Notes: generated from the letters alone by a model not told the origin. 64,000 bases of DNA from Meghimatium bilineatum (GCA_034231615.1 CM067311.1:16301199-16365198); one strand, 5' to 3'. Counted from the first letter of the stretch, positions 9,988-21,325 are shown. Made by a program: numbers and translations.

Positions 9988-10174
9988 TATGCCGAACTTC
10001 TCTATGGCTCCAGGAATATAACCAATTGACTACTGGTTATGCCGAACTTCTCTATGGCTCCAGGAATATAACCAATTGCCTACTGGTTATGCCGCACTTC
10101 TCTATGGCTCCAGGAATGTAACCAATTGACTACTGGTTATGCCGAACTTCTCTATGGCTCCAGGAATGTAACCA
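9988..10174. repeat. Minisatellite, 50-bp unit, 4 copies
   Basis: TATGCCGAACTTCTCTATGG recurs at 9988, 10038, 10088 and 10138. The remainder of the unit is CTCCAGGAATATAACCAATT plus GACTACTGGT. Confidence 0.96.
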
Positions 10175-10249
10175 AATGGTCAAGGCAAAAGACTGCCATA
10201 TCATGGATCACTGTGTCTTTATGATGGGTCTCAGCCATAGGAAAACAGT

Positions 10250-10460
10250 GTAGCCAGTCTCCTCCTCCTCAGCTCTGCGCAGTACATCTCTGACTCCCTT
10301 CCAACCACAGAGGGAGCATACACATATACACATAAACAAGCATACTTCAATCCATCACCCCCCCCCCCCATACACACACACACAAAGCATGAAAAGCATA
10401 ATTGCACCGTTGACTTATTACATGTTTCCACAAAAGAGAAACAGCCTCAATTTAGCGGCT
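10250..10460. other. Simple-sequence-rich stretch
   Basis: CTCCTCCTCC at about 10258, a C tract at about 10360-10369 and a short (CA)n at 10372-10384. The sequence before and after may belong to the family E repeat that follows. Confidence 0.4.
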
Positions 10461-10545
10461 TGCCATCTAGTGAGGTTTTATGTTACATGGGTGGTTTGTA
10501 TAGTGTGCCATTGGTGAGATCTATAGACATTGTGCATGCGGCATA
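10461..10545 (+). repeat. Family E repeat, 3' fragment
   Basis: The block GCATGGGTGGTTTGTATAGT-like (here ACATGGGTGGTTTGTATAGT) with CATCTAGTGAGGTTTT, CCATTGGTGAGA and GTGCATGCGG matches the 3' parts of the copies at 34490-34885 and 46000-46275. Confidence 0.65.
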
Positions 10546-11439
10546 GCTCTAGTTATAATTATGGGATTGCTGCTTTGTAAATCTGGGATCATTTGAGTGT
10601 TACTTTTGGCTGCTGTACCTCAAACTGATACTTCATTTTCTAAATCTGGTTTTAAGTATCCTGTGTACACTCTAATTTAATTGTTCAGAAACTTGTCCTG
10701 CTGACACTTTGACATCCTATCCCTGGACATTTTAGAAAGACTACCTCCCACTCTTAGATCCCAATTTAACCACACCCCCCACATTTAAATGTTTCATTTA
10801 GCTTCGCAGACAATTCCAGGAAACTAAAGATCAAATTGTGTATGCGCTGTGAAATAGGAAAAAAAACAAATATGGATCTTGTCCGTAAAAGATTTTTACA
10901 ACCAAAGCTTATATTTTGAACTGAAAAACAATCAATCCTTGAGTACACTAACTTTTCATATCGCACTTTGCCCCCTTTATATCACCTGAATTCGACCTAT
11001 TTGGTCGCATCCAATTTGGGAACCCCTGCTCTCCTTAGAATTTCTGTTCCTGCTATACTTTATGTTTGGTACTTGTCAACGCAACGTTTCCATTAAGTGA
11101 GATAATAAAGAGATAGAAGATAAAAGAGACCAATTTTGTTAGGTTGCTTTACCCACTTATTTTGGTAACACGAATACCTATTTCTGTTCGTGTCCATTAA
11201 GTCTTGTTTCGAAATTCACTCCAAGTTATTCAGGTGTCTCATCTTTTGACAATGTTTGAACTTTTATATTTGACCTTTTATGGAGAGTGCGATTTTCTTT
11301 GGTGTTGGTGTTGAAGGCATTTTGGTTGAAATGTCAATTATGTCATGTGTACTGTTATTTGTATGACTATGTCCTGTGCATTGTCATTTGTATTTTTCAC
11401 ATCATCACCGGACAGTGATAGTATGTCAGCCGTCGTCCA
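10546..11439. other. Unassigned sequence
   Basis: About 900 bases with no repeat family I can match and only short chance ORFs. Confidence 0.4.
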
Positions 11440-11640
11440 GTAAGACTACGTTATCAGTGTTCTCCTTATTGGCCAGCGGCAACAGCATACAACATCGAAA
11501 TGGAAACAGCAAGATACAGAGGAACATCAAGAAGTAGGTGGATGAAAGGAGTTACCAGCGTTCTGAGCCAGAACAGTATTACTGCATATCAAGCGACCAA
11601 AGGTGTAATAGACCGAAATCCGGTCGTCATTCAATCCTGC
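11440..11640 (+). pseudogene. LINE family f, C-terminal RT-tail remnant
   Basis: The translation YWPAATAYNIEMETARYRG followed by SRSRWMKGV matches the element at 39160-39375 on the opposite strand (YWLAARAYNM..ETAIYRGRPRRKW). The RxR..W basic motif is typical of the extreme C terminus of RTE or related LINE ORFs. It is truncated on both sides and then runs into the GATA microsatellite. Confidence 0.6.
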
Positions 11641-11679
11641 GACGCCTCACAACATAATCAGAGAAAGACAATAGATAGA

Positions 11680-12167
<488 letters not shown>

Positions 12168-12267
12168 AACCTGTGTTGTACAGATATACTGATTTGTTTT
12201 TTTACTGCACTGACTGTTGTATTCCTACATCAATGTTTCAAAAACAACCTTCCTTCTACATCTCGTA

Positions 12268-12284
12268 CAATATATATATATAGG

Positions 12285-12381
<97 letters not shown>

Positions 12382-12409
12382 TGTTTATATATATATATAT
12401 ATATATATT
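12268..12409. repeat. (TA)n microsatellite with small interruptions
   Basis: About 140 bp of TA dinucleotides with interruptions TAGGCC (about 12281) and CTGTTTA (about 12380). Length polymorphism and assembly collapse are both likely here. Confidence 0.97.
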
Positions 12410-12449
12410 GGTATTTGACCCATGGTAAGTAACACTTTTAAGATTATGT

Positions 12450-12660
12450 ATGTTCCCAGTGACAACATATCAATGCGAGACTTGGACTTTAAGCAAGACA
12501 ATATCCAACAGAATCAATTCATTTGAAATGAAATGCTACAGAAAGATCCTACGAATATCATGGACAGAGAAAAAGGAGAACTTTGAAGTTTTCAATTACT
12601 GAAAGTAAATGAATGGTGGTTTCTAAACACCATCATAAGAAGAAAGCTACAGTATCTTGG
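12450..12660 (+). pseudogene. RTE-like LINE family c, left half of a split fragment
   Basis: The translation YQCETWTLSKTI, NSFEMKCYRKILRISW, then after a frame break IIRRKLQYLG, is the standard post-RT region of RTE-type ORFs (YGCETWTL.., FEMWCYRRLLRISW, LQYFGH). A stop in the middle and the insertion at 12661 show it is dead. The reading resumes after the insertion at 13118. Confidence 0.75.
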
Positions 12661-13117
12661 AAAATCGAAAAATTGTACTTACTGCGCAAAACTAAAATCC
12701 AATAGGTAGATCCAGGAAAAAGGTAACTATGTTTTGCTAACACTAGATAACACACACAATGACACACACAAGTCAACGTTACGACCAAAAGGCCTTTGTC
12801 AAGACAGACAATAAACTTAAAACATATAATAGAAAGGGAACAGTAATAATATCAACGGTCACATAGGTATGGGTAGTCTGGAGTGCACACCTATGCCTAT
12901 ACCTTTGCCTATGTCTATACCTATACCTATGTCTATACCTATGCCTATGACTACCCATACCTATGTGACCGTTGATATTATTACTGTTCCCTTTCTATTA
13001 TATGTTTTAAGTTTATTGTCTGTCTTGACAAAGGCCTTTTGGTCGTAACGTTGACTTGTGTGTGTCATTGTGTGTGTTATCTAGTGTTAGCAAAACATAG
13101 TTACCTTTTTCCTGGAT
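12661..13117. mobile_element. 457-bp Penelope-like insertion with a perfect 173-bp inverted repeat
   Basis: It splits an RTE fragment and is bounded by CTACAGTATCTTGG (12647-12660) and CTACAGTATTTTGG (13118-13131), a 14-bp target duplication with one difference. Inside, 12706-12878 and 12949-13121 are reverse complements over all 173 bases by direct comparison, around a 70-base spacer of CTATACCTATGCC-like repeats. Each arm carries a hammerhead-like motif (CTTGACAAAGGCCTTTTGGT then CGTAACG) oriented outward, at 13022-13053 plus and 12774-12805 minus. The left 45 bases resemble the fragment at 6310. The right arm overlaps the first four bases of the right target duplication. Confidence 0.75.
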
Positions 13118-13370
13118 CTACAGTATTTTGGACACCTAAGGCGACATGATGGTATCGAAATGCTGATTCTAGAGGGAAGAGTACCGGAAAGAAGAAGATC
13201 AAGAAGACGATGGACCAGCGACAACGAAGAATGTATGCGCATGTCTCTGGCCAATGCTGGCCTGCTTGCCCGGAACAGAAAGTCGTTCAGAGTATCCACG
13301 ACGAAGACAACGTTCTGGAAAAAAATGTCACTTGAAATATATTTGACCTTGGAGTCTACCGCATTATAAA
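13118..13370 (+). pseudogene. RTE-like LINE family c, right half
   Basis: The translation LQYFGHLRRHDGIEMLILEG, then RVPERRRSRRRWTSDN and KTTFW, continues the region interrupted at 12660. The GRVP.RR.RGRPRRRW type motif is the basic C-terminal tail of RTE-like proteins. Relatives of the same family are at 51005-51345 and 51406-51740. Confidence 0.78.
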
Positions 13371-13900
13371 ATTAAATTTCACGGTTTTTCATGTGTTTAT
13401 ATAGTTCTTATCAGTTTCTCCAACCTCACGCAAGTGCGGCAACGTGTTTCACGGCGCTGCACCAATTTCCAACTGTCTTTTAGTACATAATGTGACAATA
13501 CGTCTCGTTCAAATGCCGGCACAGGTAAGTCTTGATTGTCGGCCGGTGCGGTAGTGTTTGATGCTTCAACTGGGGTCGAACGTCAAACACAAACAGAATT
13601 CTCGTTCCCACAGTACCCGTCGCCAAGACCAGCTTAATAAGCAAATCCTGGAGTTTTATTTGACAAGTCGACAGAAGCGGTAATACAGGGGGTATTCAGG
13701 GGGGCGGTTCAAGCAGCATTCCTGGCCTAATTTAACTGGTACCTTCGGGGATTTCCATGCGTTAGTAGGTCACATATCACCGGATGTTCAAGACTAGTTA
13801 TTATACAAAGCTACTTAGGCACGGTTATAACTAGACCAGTGTTTGCAATTGTGTTCCCACATATCGTGCAAGAATAACACATTCTGTGTCCCAGTGACAT
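13371..13900. other. Unassigned stretch
   Basis: Somewhat higher GC than the surroundings (13430-13760), but no ORF over 60 codons and no recognised element. Confidence 0.4.
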
Positions 13901-13904
13901 AAAT

Positions 13905-14155
13905 GCACTGAGAATTCACAGATCCGAGGAACACCTTTCTTCACTTTATATGGACGCAGATATTACATGCACTAAGAATTCACAGATCCGAGGAACAACA
14001 TTATTCACTTTATATGGACGCAGATATTACATGTACTAAGAATTCACAGATCCGAGGAACAACTGTCTTCACTTTATATGGACGCAGATATTACATGCAC
14101 TAAGAATTCACAGAACCGAGGAACAACTTTATTCACTTTATATGGACGCATATTA
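13905..14155. repeat. Minisatellite, 64-bp unit, 4 copies
   Basis: ACTAAGAATTCACAGATCCG recurs at 13907 (variant), 13971, 14035 and 14099. Each unit also contains CACTTTATATGGACGCAGAT. Confidence 0.95.
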
Positions 14156-14156
14156 G

Positions 14157-14380
14157 TTAGTTTGTTCATTTCGTGCCGCAAGCGACACATAGGGCAGAGG
14201 TTTTGGTTCTCCATATGATGCGATCAGCTGCCTGCAACTTTAGTTCCTGGATGGTCTTCCAGCCTATTAATTCCGCTTCCTTTAAGAATGGTGTTTTTAA
14301 GGGTTGTATTTAGGTCTTCCTCTTTTTCCTTTACCCTCAGGTGACCACATAAGGGCTTGCTGGTTTATTATGACGCGTAT
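14157..14380 (-). pseudogene. LINE family g, C-terminal tail
   Basis: The minus strand reads ALMWSPEGKGKRGRPK, then an interrupted stretch and a GEPKPLPYVSLAARNEQ region, the same as the plus-strand copy at 22910-23255 (ALMWSPEGKRNRGSPKTTL .. ALCVACGTKGTN in the other frame). It has multiple stops and frame changes, and only about 70 codons of the C terminus are left. Confidence 0.65.
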
Positions 14381-14574
14381 ATTACAGTCAATTTCCACAC
14401 ACAATCGGAGTATTGATACTTCATTTTCATAATGTTGCGAAACAGCTCGACCAACTATACATATACTGGGCACTATATCTAGTTTATTTTCTTATTTTCT
14501 AGCACGACCCCCCCCCCTTTCCACACATAAAACAACAATGCAATTATGATTTTAATACCGCTATGAAGAAAGTC

Positions 14575-15320
14575 TTTTTTTGTAGTTTATGGTGTGGGTT
14601 ATCGTGTCTGTCTACCTGTCTTATAATCCATATCGTGTGGATGTTGGCGATCGTGTCTACCTATCTTATAATCCATATCGTGTGGATGTTGGTTATCGTG
14701 TCTACCTGTTTTATAATCCATGTCGTGTGGGTGTTGGTTATCGTGTCTGTCTACCTGCCTTATAATCCATGTCGTGTGGGTGTTGGCTATGGTGTCTGTC
14801 TACCTGTCTTATAATTCATGCCTTGTGGGTTATCGTGTATACCTGTCTTATAATCCATGTCGTGTGGGTTATCGTGTCTACCTGTCTTATAATCCATGTC
14901 GTGTGGGTGTTAGTTATCGTGTCTGTCTACCTGTCTTATAATCCATTTCGTGTAGGTGTTGGCGATCGTGTCTGTTTACCTGTCTTATAATCCATGTCGT
15001 GTAGGTGTTGGCGATCGTGTCTGTTTACCTGTCTTATAATCCATTTCGTGTAGGTGTTGGCGATCGTGTCTGTTTACCTGTCTTATAATCCATGTCGTGT
15101 AGGTGTTGGCGATCGTGTCTGTTTACCTGTCTTATAATCCATGTCGTGTGGGTGTTGGTTATTGTGTCTGTCTACCTGTCTTATAATCCATGTTGTGTGG
15201 ATGTTGGCTATCGTGTCTGTCTACCTGTCTTATAATCCATGTCGTGTGGGTGTTGGTTATCGTGTCTACCTGTTTTCTTATATTCGACGTCGCGTGGGTG
15301 TTGGCTATCGTGTCTGTAAA
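14575..15320. repeat. Minisatellite, 49-bp unit (with 45-bp variants), about 15 copies
   Basis: GTCTTATAATCCATGTCGTG and TGTTGG.TATCGTGTCTGTC recur with 49-bp spacing. Some units lack TGTC and give a shorter period. Two subtypes (GTGTGGGTGTTGGTT and GTGTAGGTGTTGGCG) are clustered: left and right ends carry the first, and 14935-15130 carries the second. Hydrophobic repeat ORFs here are translations of the array. Confidence 0.95.
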
Positions 15321-15820
15321 CGGCGTTCTGTTTCCTGTACTGTCAATCATTATATATACCGATGTTCTCCCATGCCACAATGTCAGGGTATCTACATCTT
15401 CTCTCTTAATCTTCCTCTACCTCTTTTGCTCTTAGAATTAGCTGTCGTCACGATGTGCCATGCCCTCAGTACTTTTTTGACGTTCGTTCTTCCATAGGAC
15501 CTCTTATATTCCGGAAGATTGCCGACAGGATGAGTCGCGGTAACGCCGTTTTATTTGTGTAAGTGGCATGACATATTCGACTTGTTCGACGTTGTTAACT
15601 AATTCGTTCAGTGTTTTGCCATTTCCACTAAACAGTGAACTTCTGCAACCATATCGCTAGTATGGTAGGCCGGCAGTACGAGAGAACTGGTCACTTTGGC
15701 CACCAAGCTCAATGCTAACCACGGTCACCAATGCTTGACAGATTTGCCGCTGGCTTACGTCGCTATCAGTATAGTCACAGAGTCCCACCTAGAGTACTAT
15801 TGTACGGCTGGTGAACCTTG
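15321..15820. other. Unassigned stretch
   Basis: No element ends or convincing ORFs. Nothing further can be supported. Confidence 0.4.
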
Positions 15821-15825
15821 TCCTT

Positions 15826-15933
15826 GCAACATAAACTACAGACATTTGTGATGCAGCATAAACCACATACACATGTAAAGCAACATAAACTACATACATT
15901 TGTGATGTAACATAATCTACAAACATTTGTGAG
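15826..15933. repeat. Minisatellite, 27-bp unit, 4 diverged copies
   Basis: GCAACATAAACTACAGACAT begins at 15826. Homologous units start at 15853, 15880 and 15907, with about 15-20 percent differences. Confidence 0.88.
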
Positions 15934-16439
15934 AAATTGCAGAAGAAGAATGCTACATTTTAGGTGGCAGAGTAAGATAAGAAATGAAGAAATATTCAGA
16001 CGAACGGAATAAGGTCTGGTGGACAACACTGTCCCAGTTAAGCTGCGCTATCGTGCGCTGGCGCACACATTTTTATTACTTGGCACACAGAGTTTGGACT
16101 TGGCTCACAAGATTTACGTATATAAATGTATGTACAACTTTCTATCATATAACATAGAACTGGTTTAAAAAGAACACGCTGAAAAATAGACTAACATTAT
16201 GTTATAAAGTTTGCTCAGATGATGAGGTGTTTGAAATTAGCAGGCCACGGAGACATTATTGCTCAGAGTCACTCTTGTCTTAGAGGGGACATTGATTGGA
16301 TACCCAGATTAATGAGAGAAAACGGAGATAGAATGGAGTAATCGCTAAGAACACCAGTAAAAATATAATATAGATATAGGGTCAGTGATATGAAACTTGC
16401 AGGTGAAAGGAAACGCGAATGACCTGGGAAAATATGGAG

Positions 16440-16595
16440 AAGTGAGATCATAAATGACTCGACAGATGGGAAACACATGTAATGAGGCTGATATGAATCA
16501 CGTCTAATAGTGTTGATTGGAATCACGTGTAATGAGGCTGATGGAAATAACGTGTAATGAGGCTGAAGGGAATGATGTGTAATGAGGCTTATAAC
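16440..16595. repeat. Minisatellite, about 25-bp unit, 5 copies
   Basis: GGAATCACGTGTAATGAGGC and variants recur with 25-31 bp spacing. The array runs directly into the tail of the SINE B copy on the right. Confidence 0.85.
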
Positions 16596-16599
16596 ATAT

Positions 16600-16892
16600 T
16601 TCTTTTTCTTCTTTAGCTGTCGTTCTAATACTTCTGTAGATTAGCAATATGTAACACTGAGAACGGAATGTGTTGTGTCATGATTTACATCTCTACTGAA
16701 ATATCTGCGCCTTTCTGCCTGACACCACATCCGACTTCAGCATGACTACTGAATTACTTTAACCGTATATGGCATGGGACAACTAATTCTACCCCCCACA
16801 ACCTACTTGGTCTCGCCTTACGATATGCATGAAAGGTGAATATTGTTGTTATTCTTTGCTTCTGTGCTGCCCTTTCGGGTCCCGCAAACACA
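16600..16892 (-). mobile_element. SINE family B, diverged copy
   Basis: Minus orientation. The decayed T/C-rich tail TTCTTTTTCTTCTTTAG is followed by GATTTACATCTCTACTG, ACATCCGACTTCAGCATGAC and GGTCTCGCCTTACGATATG, and ends at CCCTTTCGGGTCCCGCAAAC. Confidence 0.8.
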
Positions 16893-17000
16893 TGGGAGTC
16901 ATAATAAATTTTACAAAATTGAGACAAATGAACAATTATTGTCCGTGGCTTATGCACCCAAAACTGAGTGTAAACAGCATAGGGAACTACGAGTTTGATT

Positions 17001-17149
17001 CTTCTTCTTCAGCGTTCATTTTAAAAACTCCTGCTGGATCTCTATTGCAGTAGGACAATGGCCCTTTTAGATTTCCAGCAGGATATAGTCCAGAGAATGG
17101 AAATGCGTTGTGTCGCCGTTTTATTTGCGCCAATGGCCCAACACATCCG
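17001..17149 (-). mobile_element. SINE family A, copy A5 with 11-bp target duplication
   Basis: A perfect CGAGTTTGATT duplication is present at 16990-17000 and 17150-17160 around a 149-bp element whose GAA tail lies to the left. The sequence is close to A1 and A7. Confidence 0.92.
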
Positions 17150-17387
17150 CGAGTTTGATTGATTTAGTGTGTTTTTATGAGCTGGCTATTTTCTTGATTC
17201 TCGATTGGAACAAGCATCACAGCACTGGGCACATCCCGATATATGCTCGACTTCCGTTGCGTCAGCCATCCATAGGCGTCATTAGGGTTGGTGTTATCCC
17301 TTCACTTCATGGTGTCACCCAATCACACCCCCCTCCCCCTGAATATATTTTTGCTCAGAAAAATGACAGTCATAATATTAATCCATG

Positions 17388-17830
17388 TTATTTATTATCA
17401 TTGACCCCAGCATGACTTGGACAGTAGAACCATGTAATACTCTGCACGTTGTTGAGAAGCGTGACCCATTCAGTTCTGATCTTACACTTTTCTATCTTGC
17501 GCAGCTTACTTTGAGAGTCCGATAGAATCATTGAGTCTGTTGGTGGTTGCGCCGCCAGCCAGGTGAGAGCTGCTGTCACCGCTTCTATTTTAATTCTCAT
17601 ACTCGATGTTGTAGTGGGGTACGCAGCTGACTTTTTAGCTAATTTCTTGCCATTTTGGTAGGTCACGAAACCCCAACCACACCTGTTTGTTTCTTGCGTT
17701 ACTGAGCCAGTGTGTAAATTATTATATCGTTTGGCTTCGAGTGCTGCAGTATGAGTTCTTGGATCATTCACTCTGTTCTGTTGGCAACCCAGTCGCGACA
17801 CTCTCTTCACATCTGTATCACAACTGTAGT
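17388..17830 (-). pseudogene. RNase H domain fragment of a non-LTR retrotransposon, first catalytic Asp missing
   Basis: The minus-strand frame of about 140 codons reads LHTGSVTQETNRCGWGFV, then TTSSMRIKIEAVTAALTWL, MILSDSQSKLRKI and TWFYCPSHAGVNDNK. These match RNase H1 blocks: strand 1 (normally YTDGS), the Glu helix (IEAVTAAL), the LSDS Asp, and the final P.HAGV..N block. The Asp of TDGS is absent because the codon between ACT and GGC (about 17715) has been lost, so the domain cannot be catalytically normal. No RT is attached. Downstream zinc-knuckle-like sequence was not seen. Confidence 0.78.
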
Positions 17831-18255
17831 CAATAACTTTCTATCTTTGCCAAATGTCATCCATTCACAGCCTTATCCCACTTCCTCCAGCTCACAAACT
17901 CTGAAAAGGGTGTAAATTCTCTCTCTTGTAATCTCTTGTAAATTATAGGACATATCTCATAGCTTCGTTGTGAACACTCTTCGGTCTACCCACCTGTGCC
18001 TTGGAAAAAACACAGTGGCCTCACAAGTAGTTATGAAATTACAAGAATATGGAATAAATTGTGGGACAAACACGAAATGATCAGGGATGCAAAACCAATG
18101 CGCAATGAGCATCGTAAACATACAAACTGTACGTGATTTGCTGAAAGCGAAGGAGTAACTATAGGCTTACCCACAGTGTAATGATGCCATTTCTGAATAC
18201 TTAAATACTTGAATGACATGTTCTGGAATTTTCTCTCTAATCCTTTCTGTAATTT
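17831..18255. other. Unassigned stretch
   Basis: No repeat family recognised, only short chance frames. Confidence 0.35.
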
Positions 18256-18263
18256 GCTTAGAA

Positions 18264-18471
18264 CAGAGGCTCTTAAACTATGGTTGCAGAAACCCAGAGG
18301 TGCGCAGGGTCCTCTCGAGGGTCCGCGAAGACTTGAAGAAATACTTTTGAGCCTTTATATGTAACCTTTACTTGTAAATAAAAAGATAAATTGACAGAAT
18401 TTGTGGGCGTCTGCAGAGGAACAAACATATTTATATGGGGTTCCCGACAGCAAAATAGTTACGATCCACTG
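18264..18471. mobile_element. hAT-like MITE, 208 bp
   Basis: Termini CAGAGGCTCTTAAACTAT and, inverted at the right end, CAGTGGATCGTAACTATT form imperfect inverted repeats with the CAG-GG start typical of hAT elements. Flanking 8-mers GCTTAGAA (18256-18263) and AATTAGAA (18472-18479) agree at 6 of 8 positions, as expected for an aged 8-bp hAT target duplication. No transposase is present. Confidence 0.75.
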
Positions 18472-18479
18472 AATTAGAA

Positions 18480-20090
18480 TGTTTCATATTTCAGTTCCTG
18501 TTCTGTGACGTTTGTTGTGACAGAGCAGACTAGTGAAATAACTTACATGAGTAACACAAATAATCAACCCATTTTTCAAGCAAACAGTTCAACAGTGAAC
18601 AGCAATTTCCAAGAGTGACAGTTGACCGACAAATGACACGATGAGCACATCAGCTTGTTTGTTTGTTAGCGTTCGCTCTGTAATAATCAACACAAAAGCT
18701 GGTGTGATTTTTCCAAGCTTGTGTGAATTTCGCCGGATTGCGTGAAGTACGTTGTACTGCCGAGCGCAGCATAGCTACGTTCATTTTGCATTCGTTCAAG
18801 CATATCCGTATTCGGCATGCCTTTGATTTGGGTGGACTTCCACTGCGACAGCCTTCCTATCTGTTGCTAGGCGACGGATGTATATCGACACTACGCCGTG
18901 TAGTTTAACACCCCGATGTGCTTTTGAACTTTACATGCCACAACATTTCCCTAGGGATCAGTTTCCGAAGAGGCGGTAATCAGGGATTTAGGCTTGGGTT
19001 GACTACGTCTATATTTCACAATGTGTTCCGCTGCCAGTGAACTTGTCTCACGTAATTAGATGTATTGGGCCTGAGTCCATCATATGCTAAACCTTTTCTC
19101 ATCCGTGAGCATGATTTCAGTATAAGAAAAACTCGACAGTAGAGCTGGGCTCAGATTTATTCGTCCTCGTAGCCGAGAGATCGTTCACCGACAACGTGAT
19201 TCTTCGTGTAAGTCTGAGTCTTTGCAAATGTTATAGGAGCACCGGGGAATAGATACTTATTGTCGAGATAAGCAATACCTTTTTTCTTATCCCAAGTTGA
19301 GTTTTCTTTGCACTTGGTGTTGCCATCTGACACTGTGCTGCTCTCTAATTGTACTCAATATGTTGTCCTTAAGAATATTAGTGCACTAATCACGATATTC
19401 ACGATGACATCTACCAAAAAATGTGACCATTTCATTGGTCGCCCTTCCAATGAATCTGCGTCTCTGCTGCCCGAACCAGAATGTCTTGCTTCCCTATGTC
19501 TCGACAGTGTCGCAGTAATTTTTGGTGCAGTGGTAGATATTGTCTTTTTGCAGTCAATTCTCATTCTGTAGCGTCCACATTCACGGACACGACTTCCAAA
19601 GGTGTTGGCCAGAATGAACGCGAGTCGTTGTATTACCGTTTCCAGGGTGTATCACGAGGAGGTACTTTTGAGGTCTTAGTTATCCATTAACCCTGGGTCC
19701 ATACGAGAGCAATGCGATACCGTTAGCACACCATGAGCACATCTGACTAACGAACAATTTATGTAAGTAGAGATATGACTCATTGAGACATCTTCTATCG
19801 TTCCCTTAAAATATGCTTATATCTGTAATTTTGTTTCTTTAACACACCTCACTATCTGTTCTATCTTATACACGGGTTAAAAATAATTCTGCATTGTTCT
19901 CCTGTAAATTACAGATTAGTAGATAAACAACAAGATCCTATAATCCTCTTGTTCTCTTACGTGAAACCTTTTTCTGAAACTAAACAATTGTGTCTTTTTT
20001 ATGTGTCTAAAATATGTTAGCTTTGAGGTTGTAATGGTTTTCATGAGATAAACTGCTTGTATATTTAGTTTTGTACGGTCGTCTGTGGTG
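18480..20090. other. Longest stretch without a recognised element
   Basis: About 1.6 kb. Short open frames at 18723-18908 (plus), 19308-19571 (plus) and 19355-19564 (minus) overlap one another on opposite strands. None has a recognisable domain, and composition gives no reason to prefer one. No tandem array is present. If a host regulatory element or exon exists in the window, this is one of the few places with room for it. Confidence 0.35.
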
Positions 20091-20096
20091 GATGAC

Positions 20097-20280
20097 GTTA
20101 GTAGTTGATGATGTTGTGGTACGGATGTCTATGTTGAATGACGTTAGTAGTCGATGATGTTGTGGTACGGATGTCTATGTTGAATGACGTTAGTAGTCGA
20201 TGATGTTGTGGTACGGATGTCTATGTTGAATGACGTTAGTAGTCGATGATGTTGTGGTACGGATGTCTATGTGGAATAAC
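20097..20280. repeat. Minisatellite, 46-bp unit, 4 copies
   Basis: GTTAGTAGTCGATGATGTTG recurs at 20097 (variant), 20143, 20189 and 20235. Units are almost identical. Confidence 0.95.
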
Positions 20281-20360
20281 ATTTTCGTGACTTTTTCTAT
20301 ATGTAATATTCTTAGGACCTTTCTATAGCGTTCCATTTAAAAGTTTGTTATTTTCCTTTT

Positions 20361-20806
20361 CATTGTAGAAATCATTGCCCAAGTATCACACTCACATGTT
20401 GTAGAAATCATTACCCAAGTATCACACTCACACGTTGTAGAAATCATTGCCCAAGTATCACAACCACATGTTGTAGAAATCATTGCCCAAGGCGCCCGTG
20501 TGTTGCCGGGGCCCGAAAGGGGAGTAAAGAATAGCAACACTGTTTACCTTCCCCGCATGTCGTAAAAGGCGACTAAGGAGTTTATGGGATCGAGTTGGCT
20601 GTCCCATCCCATATAGGGTCAGTGACCCAAAGCCGTGCTGAAGTCGGATGTGTCAGGTCGAAAGGCGCAGATATCGCAGCAATGCTGTAAACCAAGACAC
20701 AAATCATTACGTCCCTGGACTACATCCTGCTAATCTGCAGGAGTTTGAGAACGAACGCAGAAGAAGAAGAAGAAGAAGATTGCACAAGTATCACAACCAC
20801 ATGTAG
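20361..20806. repeat. Minisatellite, 36-bp unit, split by a SINE
   Basis: TGTTGTAGAAATCATTGCCC repeats at 20361 (variant), 20397, 20433 and 20469. The last unit is cut at 20491 and resumes at 20779 (ATTGCACAAGTATCACAACC) after SINE B2. Confidence 0.93.
20492..20778 (+). mobile_element. SINE family B, copy B2 (full length, young)
   Basis: The 287-bp element is flanked by ATTGCCCAAG (20482-20491) and ATTGCACAAG (20779-20788). Head CGTGTGTTGCCGGGGCCCGA, core GTAAAAGGCGACTAAGGAG, and tail GAACGCAGAAGAAGAAGAAG continuing as GAA. This copy is the best single representative of the family in the window. Confidence 0.92.
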
Positions 20807-20925
20807 CCACTGAAAAATATAGCTTCGTAATAGTTATTCGAGAAATAAAATGAAGCTAAGACACGAGATGACGATTTTTGTCATAGAAATTTCATTTTGA
20901 TTTGGAAAAGTAAGATTCAATCAAT

Positions 20926-21060
20926 CAATCAATAAAACCCATAACCCTTCAGGGTCGTAAGGGTACCACATTGGAAGCTTCAGCACACAGAGTCCTCCAG
21001 CGAATCCATTGTAGTATTTCAGTGTGCATAAGGTTTAGCTAGTGGTGCCCAAAGGTAAGA
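20926..21060 (-). mobile_element. RTE-like LINE family d, extreme 3' end
   Basis: The minus strand carries the end of the ORF (RWRTLCAEASNVV.. type) and the 3' tail GACCCTGAAGGGTTATGGGT. Adjacent CAATCAATCAATCAA at 20915-20930 looks like its (TTGA)n tail, which is typical of RTE elements. The same tail is present at 30846 and 36578. Confidence 0.75.
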
Positions 21061-21325
21061 TTAATCTATTGTCAATGCCTAGATGTTGTTCTCGTAACTG
21101 CCACTCTTGCTAATGATCGAAGGAGATGTAGTCTGTGTTCCAGAACCAGGTGTGTTGCTCTGGATGAGGTGTAGTCATGTTTATTCAGAACCGTCTTGAT
21201 GTTATCTATGCATCTTTTCCTAGGTATGCCCTTGGCTCTGTATCATAGTTCCATCTTGTTATAAGCTCTTAAGGGAAGTTGATTGTTCATCCTCATAAGA
21301 TGTCCAAACTATTTTATCTGTTCAC
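21061..21325 (-). pseudogene. LINE family e, C-terminal RT-tail remnant
   Basis: The minus-strand translation contains FGHLMRMNNQLPLRAYNKME, AKGIPRKRCIDNIKTVL and RATHLVLEHRLHLL, then ends in a stop. This is the post-RT tail of a LINE with the FGH..RM and RP.KRW motifs. At least one stop interrupts it. It lies back to back with family d pieces on either side. Confidence 0.7.

Noticed and set aside
14563..15497. Membrane protein suggested by hydrophobic repeat ORFs
   Set aside because: The hydrophobic pattern (CLIIHVVW-type) comes from the 49-bp minisatellite read in several frames.
18480..20090. Host exon in the longest element-free stretch
   Set aside because: Open frames are short, overlap on opposite strands and show no domain or splice pattern that I can defend.
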